Shown piece by piece: positions 20,377 through 32,482 of a DNA stretch of 64,000 nt. The notes under the pieces were generated by a model. The model did not search any database. It was not told the DNA's origin and worked only from the letters and a program-made list of their open reading frames with translations. The stretch comes from Lepidurus packardi (Eukaryota > Arthropoda > Branchiopoda > Notostraca > Triopsidae): contig JAKZAN010000004.1 of the NCBI GenBank assembly GCA_023053545.1, forward strand, positions 9,982,001-10,046,000, given 5' to 3'. The position numbers were made by a program, and so were the translations under genes. The stretch's first letter is position 1. Every line of letters begins with the position of its first letter.

Positions 20377-23300
20377 TCAACGCCATTCCATAGCTAGCGC
20401 CTCATACTCGTCTTCGGCCACAAAAGGCGCATCAATTGACCGAATCATGACCTCCCCACAATAAAGGCACTCCGACGCCACGATGTCATCCAAATCGGCC
20501 AGCAATTGATCTCGGGAACTAATCGTCGTGACGGAATCCGCGTCGTCCTTATTAGGCAAAGATGCCAATTCTCGCTAGAGGCACAAATCGACAAATCACT
20601 ACCGCAAATCGTTTATTCAGTTCGAATTTTACCTGCAAATCTTGAACTCGTTCTCGTCTGGGAGCGCTTAGATGTTTCAAAAGTTCAGGAATGAGACAAT
20701 CCGTAGAATGGAACGCATGCCCACAAGGAAAAACATAGCAAGGACGGGTTAGTAACGGGAATGTGCACAAACTACATTTCTGGTCAGCTCCAATGGTAAA
20801 ATGCCTAGCAAAACCCGTTTATTAGCCTCATAAAACATTCAGTCTGATTACACCTGTTCCTAAACGTTTGAATATCTTCCCGAATGGCATCAGCAGCTTT
20901 GGTAGCCTCTTCCATTTCCTCTTTCAGTGCTTCAATGTGTTGATTATAGTCCTAGACACCCAAATTGAGTTAAGAACTAAGTGAAGTTAAAACAAGTCCT
21001 ACCTGTAAAGATGCGCAAATCGCGTCCTTGAACAGATCGATGGTCACAAAATCGGGGAAAAACGGTAGAACGTCTTCAATCTTGATCAAATCACAGTCCT
21101 GCAAAACAGCCATGGCTCGCTGCACGTCTTTTTCCTCTTCAACCACATGTCGAGCTTAAATAAACCAGAAGAAATGAACTCGAGCGAAAAAGTTTCAAAA
21201 ACATTCGAAAAAGTTTCAAAAACATTCGAAAAAGTTTCAAAAACATTCGAAAAAGTTTCAAAAACATTCGAAAAAGTTTCAAAAACATTCGGAAAATTCA
21301 AAAACATTCGAAAAAGTTTTACCTATTCTCAACCACAGTTTCTTTCGCAATTCCTGATCCTCGATAGGCATGTCAGCAGTACTTCTCGCTAGCGCTGGAT
21401 CCAAGGGCAAGGCCACTTCCACGGCATCTTGGTAAAGTCCCAGTAATCGGTACAATAAAACGCAGCACACAGCCAACGCCCGAGCTTCATCCGATTTCTT
21501 GTCTGACACATGATTTACCAAAGATATACATAGCCTCAAGCATGCCTCTGCGTCGTATAAAACTGTCGCTACACTCGTTCCTACAATTAAGCTTCCATAT
21601 CATAACTACTCTTGAATACACGTAGGAATTTCTGCAATGTGTTACCTTGCAAGTTTAGGTAGTTGATTGCCTTATTTGGATCGAATTTGGCATAGAGAGA
21701 AAATAGGAAAGTGTGAAGAAATTTCTCTTTGCATTTCTTCGTGACTGTCACAAACTCCAAGAAGCGAATCGCCTCTTTTCCCTAAGACAAATAAAAACAG
21801 AAAATTCAACTTAAAATATATTTAAATTCTTTATTATATTTAATAAAATTAAATATTCTTTTTTATAAAAATACATTTAATACATATATATAAATGTTTC
21901 TATATTTAAATAATTTACTTAAAAGTTCAATTAAGAAATTTTTCAATTAAGAAATTTGTTCAATTAAGAAACAATTAAGACCTAAAATAAAAAGAAATAC
22001 CTGGGCTATGTTATTTTCCGCCAAGCCAGCAAAAAGCGTCGTGAGAAGATGATTTAAGTTTAATCGGGAGTACTGGCTAATTAAGAGGTCGACCAGTCCT
22101 TTGGGCTCTACTTCCATCAAAGTTGGGCCATGTTGATACAGAATTTCCGGTTTGCACTCCTGCAGGACATCCAAGGCTAAAATAAAGAAAAAATAAAAAG
22201 ACTGAGACGTAACAAAACGAAGCCATAAAATATAACTAATTCTTCTTGCCTGCATGGTACTTTTTGTCTAATAGATGCTGCTCAATATCTCTTTCATAAT
22301 CCTTCAATTTGAGGGCGAAATACGAGAATATTTCATTGTCGCCATGGTAAGATAATAGATTATAGACCGGATTTAAGTTAGCAGCAATGCAATCCTAAGA
22401 ATACAAGTCTTAACGCTCCAAAACTCTCAAGAATTATTGATAAATACAGCAATATTTTTTTGCTCAGTGAAAGAGACTAGAAAGTTCCATTTCTTCTTGT
22501 AGAGAGGATCGTTCTTCTTGCCCTGCTCTTTCAAACCATTCAATCGACTCAAAATCAGCTCCAGGATCCACAAAACCAGTATTGTCAGTTGCATCTGCTC
22601 ATTAAACTTGAACGAATTGCATTTCTAACAAAAGAGGACTGTAAATAGAAACTTAATGAACGAACTTAGAGACTACCTCCAAGAAATAAGTTAGTAACGC
22701 CTCTTCTTGTCGAACTCCAATGAATTTCAGGCTGACTTCTTCAAAAGAGGCTGTTGTTTTCGCGAAAAGCACTGCACTTTCCTCATATTTCTTCTTATCG
22801 AACAAATCTTCCGCTTCTTTTAGCAAAACTTGTCCTAAAAACGCTCTGTTTGCCCCGCAATACGTCTTCGCTTTCTCGAAATCACCCTGCGACAGGTAGA
22901 TCTAACAAATAAATGAATCAAATTAATGCAAATTTCTTTTAATCAGCGAAAAAATGAGAGTTAATTAAAAAAATTAGCTTCTTACCTTCCATACATGTCT
23001 GCTCTCTTTATTCACACTATACCTAAATACAGCGTAGTCTGCGAAAGTCCATAAATTCCCCTTCTGGCCATCCCTAACCAAACCGCCCATATCCCCTGTG
23101 GACTAAAAAAACGATTAACCTCTTAAAAAAAATACTTCTTAGAATTTCTTAACACAATATTTTACTTGGTCATGGTAATCTTCCGAGACCAGCTGATCAT
23201 TAACAGTGCAAACGATTCGCATTCGGTCATAGAAGAGCAACAATACATGAAATTCCGTCACTGCAATGCCTAAAGGCGTTTTCGTATTGATTTTACGAGC

Positions 23301-24705
23301 TTTGGGAGTATCATGGCACAAAGAGGGATCCAAATACGCGAGATCTTCCACCAATCTCACTCGGGAAGTTATGCTGTCTTGCCCTGAACAAGGACAAGGG
23401 TCCAACTACAGAAAGTGTGATGGAAGCGATAAGAAACTAATTAAAGTACTTGGATTTTTTAATTTAATTTTTGTAATTTACATTTCCAAGTAAAACTCCT
23501 GCGCCGGTTAACCACGCGAATTGGGTAGCAGGACTCGCTAAATCTTGGTAGTAAATCCGCAAAGAAGAGATCGAACTATCACTTGGGATTTCCACGAAAC
23601 GCTCTGCATGAAACTTAACATTAAACAAAGATTTTAAGGCAATTTTGGAAAACAACCTGGGAGATTTAAGTACGCGTGGAAAATTTGCATTAATAACGGA
23701 CGTTCTTCCGCTTGGACTACGCCAAGAAACTGATAGAGTCGCGTAGGAGTGGTAACCAATATAGCGTGACGTTCTGAATCGCCACCCAGTTTATAATGCT
23801 CCAAACCAGTGACAGCCACCGTGGAGCCCCGCCCCAAATCGAAAACCTTAGAAGTAATGAAGACAAGGGATTATTTAAGAAATTTAAGGATTATAAAATT
23901 GTACTTGTTTCCAATACAACTCGCAACCAGACTGAAACATTCCTTCTTCGCTGTTACTAATTTCAGCTTCCAGGATCACTCCCTTAGATGTTCCTAAGAG
24001 TATAGGGCCGGTGACGGAAAGCGATTTGTTCAGCCGATTCCAACCCACAGCAGTAATAAAGTGGTTTTTCGCTTTTGAAACCTACAAGGGAAAGACAAAA
24101 GTACGTTTAAACTAGTGTTCCTCGTTTTTGAATGTGAACCGAAGAAGAAATTACGGATTTAGGCTTGTTGGAGCTCAAGTGAAGGTACAGAAAATCAGAA
24201 AGCGAGTCATTTTCTTTCCCAACCAAGCTGATGAGTAAATGGTAGCCTAACGGATCCAGGAAAAGCTGGGATAATTTCATTCCTTGCGGCACATATTTTC
24301 CCAAATCCAGTTCTAATAAAACGTATACATATAATAATGTATAATTTTAACGTAAACAGAAGTCGAAACATAGGAATGAATGACATACCACTAATCTTGT
24401 CTGGAGTCTTGGGATCAATTCTGAGCAAGGTGTTGTTAACCAAGGCGATCGCTAAACGTCCCGATGAAGCTTTCAGGTGACGAATAGGGAATTGTGGAAC
24501 GAACGATATTTTGTTTTTGACAAACATGGGCTCTTCTCGTTCATATTCTAGCTAATAAAATTCCACATAATTTGACTTAAGTCACTTATTTTGGTTTCTT
24601 TTCAGAATAATTAATTTATTAAATTAAAGTACGATTGCTTACCTTTGCGTAATTAACGCCTACATTCCTGGTAGCTTGTTCGTACTGGTCCAAAATCGAA
24701 GTCAT
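20377..24705 (-). CDS. dor: VPS18 (deep orange), HOPS/CORVET core subunit
   Basis: Eighteen exons on the minus strand give 988 residues (human 973): 24643-24705, 24389-24551, 24155-24312, 23905-24081, 23657-23846, 23482-23603, 23166-23405, 22986-23102, 22677-22901, 22448-22624, 22250-22394, 22176-22001, 21646-21781, 21323-21580, 21003-21154, 20854-20951, 20633-20804 and 20377-20574. The N-terminal half is the beta-propeller (NNTLLRIDP, FLDPLGYHLL, VTGPILLGTSKGVILEAEIS). The C-terminal half is the clathrin-repeat solenoid ending in a RING-type finger (KCSLCTFPLL, FPCGHAFHSTDCL, SECLYCGEVMIRSID). VPS18 organises HOPS and CORVET tethering of late endosomes and lysosomes. Exon 11 uses a GC-AG intron, and intron 14 is mostly a short tandem repeat. 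Confidence 0.97.
21187..21318. repeat. 21-bp tandem repeat inside VPS18 intron 14
   Basis: The unit AAAAAGTTTCAAAAACATTCG occurs five times in a row, followed by a degenerate sixth. It fills most of the 168-bp intron 21155-21322 and reaches the 5' splice site (minus strand). The unit is divisible by three and creates spurious open frames on both strands. Confidence 0.95.
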
Positions 24706-25505
24706 GGCGAAAACGGAAAACAATTCTACTCTGACTTCAGTTAGTCAAGTCCTTTGCCATAAACTATCTCAAGTAATCAAACATTAATTCATACGCTCTT
24801 AGAAATTTTTTCCAATTTTATTTACGAGATTGAGACTCGAACTTCGCAGTCAAGGGAGCAAGCAAAATGTAAATAAACAGATCCGAGCCGCGACAGCGAA
24901 ATGCAAAGCCTTTTCCACGCCCAGTCCAAGGCACAGTGGCTGGAACAAGATTGCGCAGCACAAAAAGCACGCACAAAAACGCTGGAACAGCCTGTTCCTT
25001 GCACAATCGTGGCACAGCACAATTGAACCGTCGCTGGAAAAGGCTTTAGAGTTTGACCGATATTTGATAGAAAAGCGAATCGTGAAATAAAAAAGGCCGT
25101 TGTCGCCTTTCGCTTCTCGCATTTTACCCATTCTGGCATTTTAGCGCCGCTACCGCCATCCTTCCAAAGTGGGTTGAATGTCAATATTTGTTATTAATAC
25201 CCTGATTAATTATTGGAAATGAGACTAGCTACCCCAGCGAAAAATTTGTAGTATCAATTCTTGCCTCACTACGGTACGTTAGCTTCATTATAGGAAGAGT
25301 TCAAGTTCCGTCTCCATAACGCATAACATGTTTTCTCTTTCCATTACCTCAAATTAATTGAATTAATTAACAGAGTGCATTCTTTAGTTTAGGTTTGAAT
25401 GGTATCCATCAGCAAGTACCTTTAAATTACTTCCTGCTGGCTTGCGTTGGACAGCAGAGAAGACCGCAGCAAGTTCCATTCAAGGAACCACCACAGAAAT
25501 AAACC
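24706..25505. promoter_or_regulatory. Divergent promoter region, VPS18 and cyclin Y
   Basis: 800 bp between opposing start codons. The part at 24830-25090 is more GC-rich and open on several frames of both strands, but no frame shows recognisable similarity, a convincing start or splice sites. I treat it as promoter and UTR sequence. Confidence 0.45.
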
Positions 25506-26934
25506 ATGGGGAACAAACACAGTTGTTGTTCGTACGACAGTCCTACTCCTCCAAGAAAAGCGGTGGATAATGTCTACACAATCGAACCACTTCCGCGCCG
25601 GGAAGAAAGTGCGGCTAACTTGCAACATATAAGTGAAAGAGAGCCTGACGATTGGCAATCCGATCCATCACTCCATCCCACAGCTGGCCCCATTTTCATG
25701 GAAAGATCCAAAGCTGCAATTCATGGTATGACACTTCCTCATTTCTTACTTCCTATAATGTCGCTACGTCAAAATAACCCAGAAACTAACCTTAAACTTT
25801 TTTGATTTCAAGCCGCTAATGTTGGAACAACTAAGAGTCTTGGTATACCCCAATTAACTTGTTTATCATTAGTTTCTTGTACTAAAATCTCTTTTATTTT
25901 GTATACATAGATGGCTTGGAACGCCGCAGAAGCCAGAGTCATGTAAAAATACACCCTTTTTAAAATATGTTTTGGGACTAAATTCAGTTGAAATTTCCCC
26001 AGCTTCACGGTACACTGAAAAAGTCCAATTCTTGTTCCACGATCTTCGTGGACGACAGTACAGTGAGTCAACCGAATTTGAAGAACACGATCAAATGTGT
26101 GTCACTAGCCATCTACTACCACATTAAAAACCGGCGTTCGGATCGACAAATGGATATTTTTGACGAGCAGTTGCATCCACTCACTGTAGTATGTACTCGC
26201 TAAAAAAGCGTCGTATTTTGAGCTACTTGTTAATCATTTTTCGTTTGTGCCAGAAGGATGGGCCATCAGCCGACTCCCACAAATACAATCCTGAACATCG
26301 ACAGATCTACAAGTTTGTGCGCACTCTATTTAATGCTGCTCAACTCACCGCCGAATGTGCCATCATCACCTTAGTGTACCTTGAAAGGTAAACTAAAAAG
26401 GATTGAGAACTGGTTGTAAAGTAACATATTTTGATCATTTAGGTTATTAACGTATGCAGAGATTGATATCACGCCTTCCAATTGGAAACGAGTCGTCTTG
26501 GGAGCGATTTTATTGGCTTCTAAAGTCTGGGATGATCAAGCGGTCTGGAATGTAGATTATTGTCAAATCTTAAAGGATATAACTGTCGAAGACATGTAAG
26601 TTTTTCTGTAATTCATTCATTTTCCTTGGAAAATGTTAATTTTCTTTGAAGGAATGAACTGGAACGGCATTTCTTGGAAATGTTGCAATTTAATATCAAT
26701 ATTCCCTCGTCTGTGTACGCCAAGTATTACTTCGATTTACGTACTCTGGCCGAGACCAACGATTTGTCGTTTCCCACGGAACCATTGACGAAGGAAAAAG
26801 CGACCAAATTGGAAGCAATGTCGCGAGTTTGTGAAGATAGACTCACGGCTGATATACTCTGTTCTAATCTTAAGCGGTCGGCCAGCATGGACAATATGAA
26901 TGTGTCAAGACGCAGCATAGCAATTTTATCTTAA
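25506..26934 (+). CDS. CycY: Cyclin Y
   Basis: Six exons: 25506-25725, 25911-25942 (a 32-nt micro-exon), 25988-26185, 26254-26387, 26443-26595 and 26652-26934, giving 339 residues (human CCNY 341). The N-terminus MGNKHSCCS carries an N-myristoylation glycine and neighbouring cysteines for palmitoylation, which anchor cyclin Y to membranes. The cyclin box includes [61 protein letters not shown] and [16 protein letters not shown]. It partners with CDK14/Eip63E to phosphorylate the Wnt co-receptor LRP6/Arrow. The micro-exon encodes the conserved basic piece [11 protein letters not shown]. Confidence 0.96.
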
Positions 26935-27828
26935 ACCGAAAAGCAGCAAGTAACTTATGGATCATTCTGCCGAAATGTCAATGTACGTGACAAAGATCAC
27001 TTGCGTACAGTGAGTGAAATGGAGTTATTTTGTAGGAAATGGTGTGCCAGACTTCCATTGACAATAAGCTTTATGAACGTGAACTTTGAATTGACACAGA
27101 GAATACCTATTTTGTGGCTATTTTTTCTCCCATTCGTTTTTTTTTTAATTGATCATCTTGTTTCTGCGTGGGTATAACGTGCGGGAAGGTGGGATGCAAG
27201 CTTGGATAACAAGTGGACTTTTAATTTTAAGCTTTGTACTCTGATTTTCTTTTCTTGGCCCTAGTCATGACATCTTTTCTTACGTAGTTGATTATCCCGA
27301 TTTTTATTTTCTTTAGAAAAGAAAGATTCTTTCCGGATTTGTAAAGTGAAAAAAACCTGCCATAGACAGTGCTAAATTGCTTTGAACTCAACCAATTTTT
27401 TTCTCCTTGACGCTTCTGAAAACATTGTATTCTAGGGCAGAACGATATGGGTTGCATTACAGCATTTTTACGAACATTTAAAAATTGTATTCGTCTTGTA
27501 AATAATTTGTATTTTGCTTTGAATTTCCTTGAACTAGAATTTCCTCCATGGAAAATTAATTTACCAAATTATTGTCATTTATGCGTAACTTTCTCGGTAG
27601 CTTTTCTTTTTGGGTATATTTTTTCGTTTATTAAATATCGCACGTAATTCTGTATTTTTAGCTCAGTTTCTGCAAGCCTTACACCATCTAATGGAAGAAA
27701 TCAAACAAATAATTTGTAGATGGCGCTATTACATGTTTAGTTCGTCTACTTTAGTTTGTTTGGTTTTGTAAATATAGTTTTGCAAACAGAAATCGGCGGA
27801 GGGAGGTAACATGTTTTAACTATTAACG
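26935..27828. other. Cyclin Y 3' flank and SMIM13 upstream region
   Basis: Nearly 900 bp with only short open frames. Likely cyclin Y 3' UTR followed by the promoter of the SMIM13-DDO locus; AGATGGCGCT occurs near 27718-27727. No gene is supported. Confidence 0.5.
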
Positions 27829-28239
27829 ATGAAAGAAATTATCCTAGCTTTGGGTTCGGTAATTGCGTCTTTCGTGCTTGTGCTTCTACTCGTTGGCCTT
27901 GGTAAGTCATTTCAAGTTTTGAAAACCTTTTGTTTTGCTTTTCTTTTAATTTTTACTAATTTATTTTCTCATTTATTCTTGTAATGGTGTTCGCTTTTGC
28001 CATATCACGCTACAAACAAATCCTTGCATAAATTGATAGTTGATAGCTCTTATATTTCTGTGTTTAATTTCTAAGTGTTTAATATTGTAGGCTGGTTTTT
28101 GGTCTGGAAGTTCTTCTTATCGAGGTTCAAATTTGTCCGCGAGATTTTGGGTTCGGTCAGCGACCGGAACTCCAATTCCCCTACAAGTGATACGAAGCCA
28201 GGCAGCAAAACAAAACCCCGGAAAGCGCGATTAGACTAG
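27829..28239 (+). CDS. SMIM13: Small integral membrane protein 13
   Basis: Two exons, 27829-27901 and 28091-28239, give 73 residues. An N-terminal single membrane helix (LALGSVIASFVLVLLLVGLG) runs into WFLVWKFFLSRFKFVREILG, which is the hallmark of SMIM13 (helix followed by GW.xVW.xFLSKFKFLREL). The C-terminal tail is short, polar and basic (KPGSKTKPRKARLD). Function is unknown in animals. The stop codon lies only 17 bp before the start of the D-aspartate oxidase frame on the same strand. Confidence 0.9.
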
Positions 28240-28256
28240 ACCAATATTGTAAAAGC

Positions 28257-29559
28257 ATGACAGTGAACGTTGCTGTTATCGGAGCTGGGGTGATTGGTGT
28301 GGGATCTGCGATTGTTCTGCAAGAAACTTTTCCCGACCTAAGCATTACAATAATAGCGGATAAATTTACTCCCTATACTACTGGTGATGGCGCAGCTGGA
28401 TTATGGGGTCCTTACTTACTTGGAAGTACTCCAGAAAAGGATATTTAGTTAGTCTTTGATTCAGTTTGGAAAAAACAACGTAATTCATTTTTTTTATCTT
28501 TAAAGTCGCTGGTCGAAAGCAACACACGAATATTTTGCAAAAATATGGCAATCACCCCATGCTGGGGAAATGGGTATAAGCTTGGTGCCCTGTCAGCGTA
28601 TTGATACCGTGAAAACTCCTTTACCGATTTGGCAAGACGTTGTATACGGCTTCCGCGAAATGAGCCAGAAGGAACTTGAGCGAATTGGTCGTCCTGGTGT
28701 TGTGTAACGTTCGCTTAAACGTCTTTAGATTACTTTTATTGATAATGGGATCTGTCAATTGTAGGCAAGGTCATGAATTCGTGACGTTCACCTGTGAACC
28801 GGTCAAATTACTCCCAGTTTTAATGAAAAGCTTCCTTTCGAAAGGAGGGCAAATAAAGCAACAATTTGTTGATGATTTTGCCAATTTGGGCAATAGTTTT
28901 GACATAATTATCAACTGTACTGGCATTGGAGCTCGGGATTTGGTAGGCGATCATAAAGTTTGTCCCAAACGTGGTCAAGTTTCGAGAGTTTACGCGCCTT
29001 GGATTAAAACTGTTTTACTGGACGATAGCGACGATGGAAATTACATTATCCCCAAGTACTGATCTAGTATATATATCTTTTTCATTTATTTTTGGAATTT
29101 AAGTCAAAATTCGGTGGTTTTGGGAGGAACTCATCAAGAAAACGATTGGAATTTGCAGCCCACTGCCAAGGATACGGCTTTTATCCATAACGGTTGTGCA
29201 AAACTCATTCCATCGCTTAAGGTAAATACTTATTACCTTTTCAGTAGAAACGCTCGAATTTCATTTCATGTCAGATTATGTCTAGGATGCAAAATTGTTT
29301 AAAGAGTGGGTCGGTTTGCGACCTGGCCGTCCCAGTTTGCGTTTAGATAAAGAAACTCGCCTTATACACGGAAAGCCTGTCACGGTAACTTTCTTAATAT
29401 ATATTTTGTAAATTCAAGTAGTTACTTCAGTTTTGTATTTAGATTGTCCATAATTATGGTCATGGAGGGTCTGGCATTACATTATTCTGGGGTTGTGCTC
29501 AAGATGTGGGAAATTTGGTAGCTTCTTCCTTAGAGTTGCTCCAGCGAGCGCGATTATAA
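28257..29559 (+). CDS. DDO: D-aspartate oxidase (DAO/DDO family)
   Basis: Six exons: 28257-28447, 28506-28703, 28765-29055, 29104-29221, 29286-29384 and 29443-29559, giving 337 residues (human DDO 341). FAD-dependent oxidase that deaminates acidic D-amino acids, producing oxaloacetate, ammonia and hydrogen peroxide. Landmarks: dinucleotide-binding NVAVIGAGVIGVGSAIVL, TIIADKFTPYTTGDGAAGLW, INCTGIGARDL, VCPKRGQVSRV, GGTHQENDWNL, VGLRPGRPSLR and HNYGHGGSGITLFWG. The C-terminus ends in ARL, which fits the peroxisomal PTS1 consensus. D-aspartate oxidase is preferred over D-amino acid oxidase because of the SDKFTP-like and HNYGHG.SG patterns. Confidence 0.94.
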
Positions 29560-29937
29560 ATTGCATTTCATAGAAAAAGTCATGTAATTGGTCGGGACGA
29601 ATTTGTAGTGCTCATTTTGTAGTCAGTTCGGGTATTAATTGGGTGACGCAATGCATTAAAAGAAGAATATATTGTTCGAGCAAATGATTAATTCGTTGGG
29701 ATTTGAATTTGATTTTTTTATGTGACTATGAAGTGGGAATATACGAGTTTACAAATATAGACTTCGTGTGCAAATTTATAGAAGTATATGTAAATTAGGA
29801 CGGTGCTGGGACCTAGCGGTGAAGTCTTTTTAATTCAAAGTGACTGAATTGTGGCGCTCACTACTTGTGGCGCACTTTTAGCGTCTGAGGCTTGTTTATG
29901 GCTTATTTTGTCTGAGAAATTCGACAAATTCTGCATA
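29560..29937. other. DDO 3' flank and NELF-C/D upstream region
   Basis: Short AT-rich spacer between two genes on the same strand. It would hold the DDO polyadenylation region and the NELF-C/D promoter. Nothing else is seen. Confidence 0.5.
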
Positions 29938-32425
29938 ATGGAGGAAAGCTATGATGATCAAGATTGGGGAGAACATCCAGGAATGGCTGCAGCTCCTGAA
30001 TTGGTCGATGTAAGTTTTGAAATACCCAAGTTCTTAACAGAAATATATCAATTGGATGGGCAAAGTTATGGTATATTTTTTCTAATAATGATTTCAAAAT
30101 TGCGATTAATTAGTCTGATGGAGAAGAACAACCTATGGAAAATCCTGCAGAAGTACTAGAAGATTGCTTTAGAACGTTTAAAATGCAAGATTATATCATG
30201 GAACCTGGGATCTTCACTCAGTTGAAAAGGTATAATCCTATAAAACAAAACAGGAAGTCTTTATTTCATTACAGTGAGTTTTTCTCTTTAGATACTTCAC
30301 AGCTGGAGGAAGTCCTGCAGATGTCATTGAACTTTTATCCCAGAATTACTCTGCTGCGGCCCAAATGGCCAATTTGATGGCCGAATGGCTGATTTTAGCT
30401 GGCGCTAGCATTACAGACGTCCAATCTATGGTCGAAAACCATTTGAAAGACATGATCCTAAAGACTTTTGACCCCAAGAAAGCGGACACTATTTTCACAG
30501 AGGAGGGTGAGGTAAACGCTGAACTCAGAAATTCAAAACTCTGTTTTATTTCTTGTCTGTAACGTCTATAACATCGTTGTTTTAGACCCCTGCCTGGCTT
30601 ACGGAGATGATTGAACACCCTACATGGCGATCCCTAATCTACAAATTAGCCGAAGAGTACCCAGACTGTCTTATGCTCAACTTTACCATCAAAGTACTTT
30701 GGTGCCTTCTTTAAAATTAACTACTAACCAATCTTTCTGGTATTGGATTGAACCAGCTTATCTCGGATGCTGGCTTCCAAGGAGAAATTACGAGCATTTC
30801 TACAGCCGCCCAGCAAATAGAAGTCTTTTCTCGTATCCTAAAGACTAGTATTGGAACTTATCTCGAGAGCAATGATGAAGATCGCACCAGAAACATTCAA
30901 GAATGTGCTGTAAGTGCTTGTTACTCCCACAAAAACTCCTACTATCTATACTTAATCCCTTTATTGTACGATCATTTTATCCAGAAAATGGTTTGCCACG
31001 GACAACACACCTTCGTATACAGCCAAGTTCTCTTCAACGCCTTAGCCCAGGAACCCAAAGGCGGTCCTAGCTTACGTAGATTAGGCCAAGAAGTGACTCG
31101 ACATGCAATTAAAGAGTATTAGCTATTACCGACAAGTCTATTGATTTTAATTTTTTTATTTTTCCAGGGGGCATAACGTTACAGCTATCGTGATGGCGTT
31201 AAATGGCTCTGCAGCCCATCCAAGAGCTAGCCAGGCGCTATCACCGATGTTAGCTAGGAATGCTCTAAACCCAGCAGACATTACGACGTTATATAAGCTA
31301 TATTCGGCTCCTGATCCTCCTTTGGTTGAGTTGTTACGCATTCCTCAATTCCTTGGTAAACTGTTAGATATTTACAACCTATTGACTTTTTTGTACATCA
31401 TTAATGTCTTTTCTTTCGCCAGAACTGATGTTGGAGTCCCTTTTCAAGCCCAACGTTAAGTTAAACCCTGAACACAAGTCCAAATACTTGTATTTACTAG
31501 CCTACGCAGCAAGCATAGGAGAAGTGGTCAAGAAAGGTCAAAGGCGGAGTGTAAATCGTGACGAATTGAAAGGAACATTGCAAGCGTTAGAGAAAGCACA
31601 TCAAGTTTGCACGACAGCCAAAAGTTCCACAGAACTGATTACGGAACTGGGGGCTCTTTACCAGTACCTTCGGTAAGGATTTAATCAAAGTTGCTTGAAG
31701 TGTTCGATGTCGTAAATTGTGTTTAATTAGATTTCCTGTGGTTTCATTGGGAGTTTTTCGATGGGTAGAAGCTACCGTGACTGAACCGAGTTATTTTAAA
31801 CTCTCCACGGAGCACACGCCCATTCATCTTGCGTTACTGGATGAAATCGCAGCGGTCCATCCACTTTTACATCCCAATTTGCTGGATCTGCTCATCCGGT
31901 TGTTTGAATCTCGTCAGGATGGGCTGGAAATTCTCGTTCAAGTATATTTCTTGTTTATATTGCTTTTCACATTTAAAAGATTTTCTTTTTTTTTTTTTTC
32001 TTTTGGTAGTTGGAGATGAGGAAGATGCTGCTGGACAGAATGGTTAATTTGCTAAGTAGAGGCTACGTGGTACCAGTGGTCAAATATATCAAGCAATGCT
32101 GGCAACGATGTGATACGGATATATCCCTTATCAGATACTTCGTTACTGAGGTAGAAATATTGAAAAATAGGGTTTGTATTAATATTTGTGGGATTTTAGG
32201 TACTGGAAGCCATTGCTCCGCCTTATACGTCCGACTTTGTCCAATTATTCTTGCCTATGGTTGAAAATGAGGAGATCACAGGCAGTATGAGAAGTGAAGG
32301 AGAGAATGATGCAGTTTCCGAGTTTATAAGTAAGAGACAAAACAATTATTTTATAAGTTTTAAATCAAAACTTCAATGCTTTTCGTATAGTATATTGCAA
32401 GACAAATTACATAATGGTGAATTGA
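29938..32425 (+). CDS. TH1: Negative elongation factor C/D (NELF-C/D)
   Basis: Twelve exons: 29938-30009, 30114-30229, 30292-30511, 30586-30693, 30757-30909, 30985-31115, 31168-31355, 31423-31672, 31731-31941, 32010-32150, 32200-32329 and 32391-32425, giving 584 residues (human about 590). Subunit of NELF, which with DSIF holds RNA polymerase II in promoter-proximal pausing. Highly conserved blocks include [105 protein letters not shown] and [20 protein letters not shown]. The last 35-nt exon supplies the conserved ending CKTNYIMVN. The N-terminus is acidic, as in the human protein. Confidence 0.97.
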
Positions 32426-32482
32426 AGTTTTGGAGATGGTGAACCCACCAGCATTTTACAGAAATTAATGAGACCTTTTCTC

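Noticed and set aside
24822..25184. Cluster of open frames between VPS18 and cyclin Y
   Set aside because: Open on both strands because of local composition; no similarity, no convincing start, and the position fits a divergent promoter.
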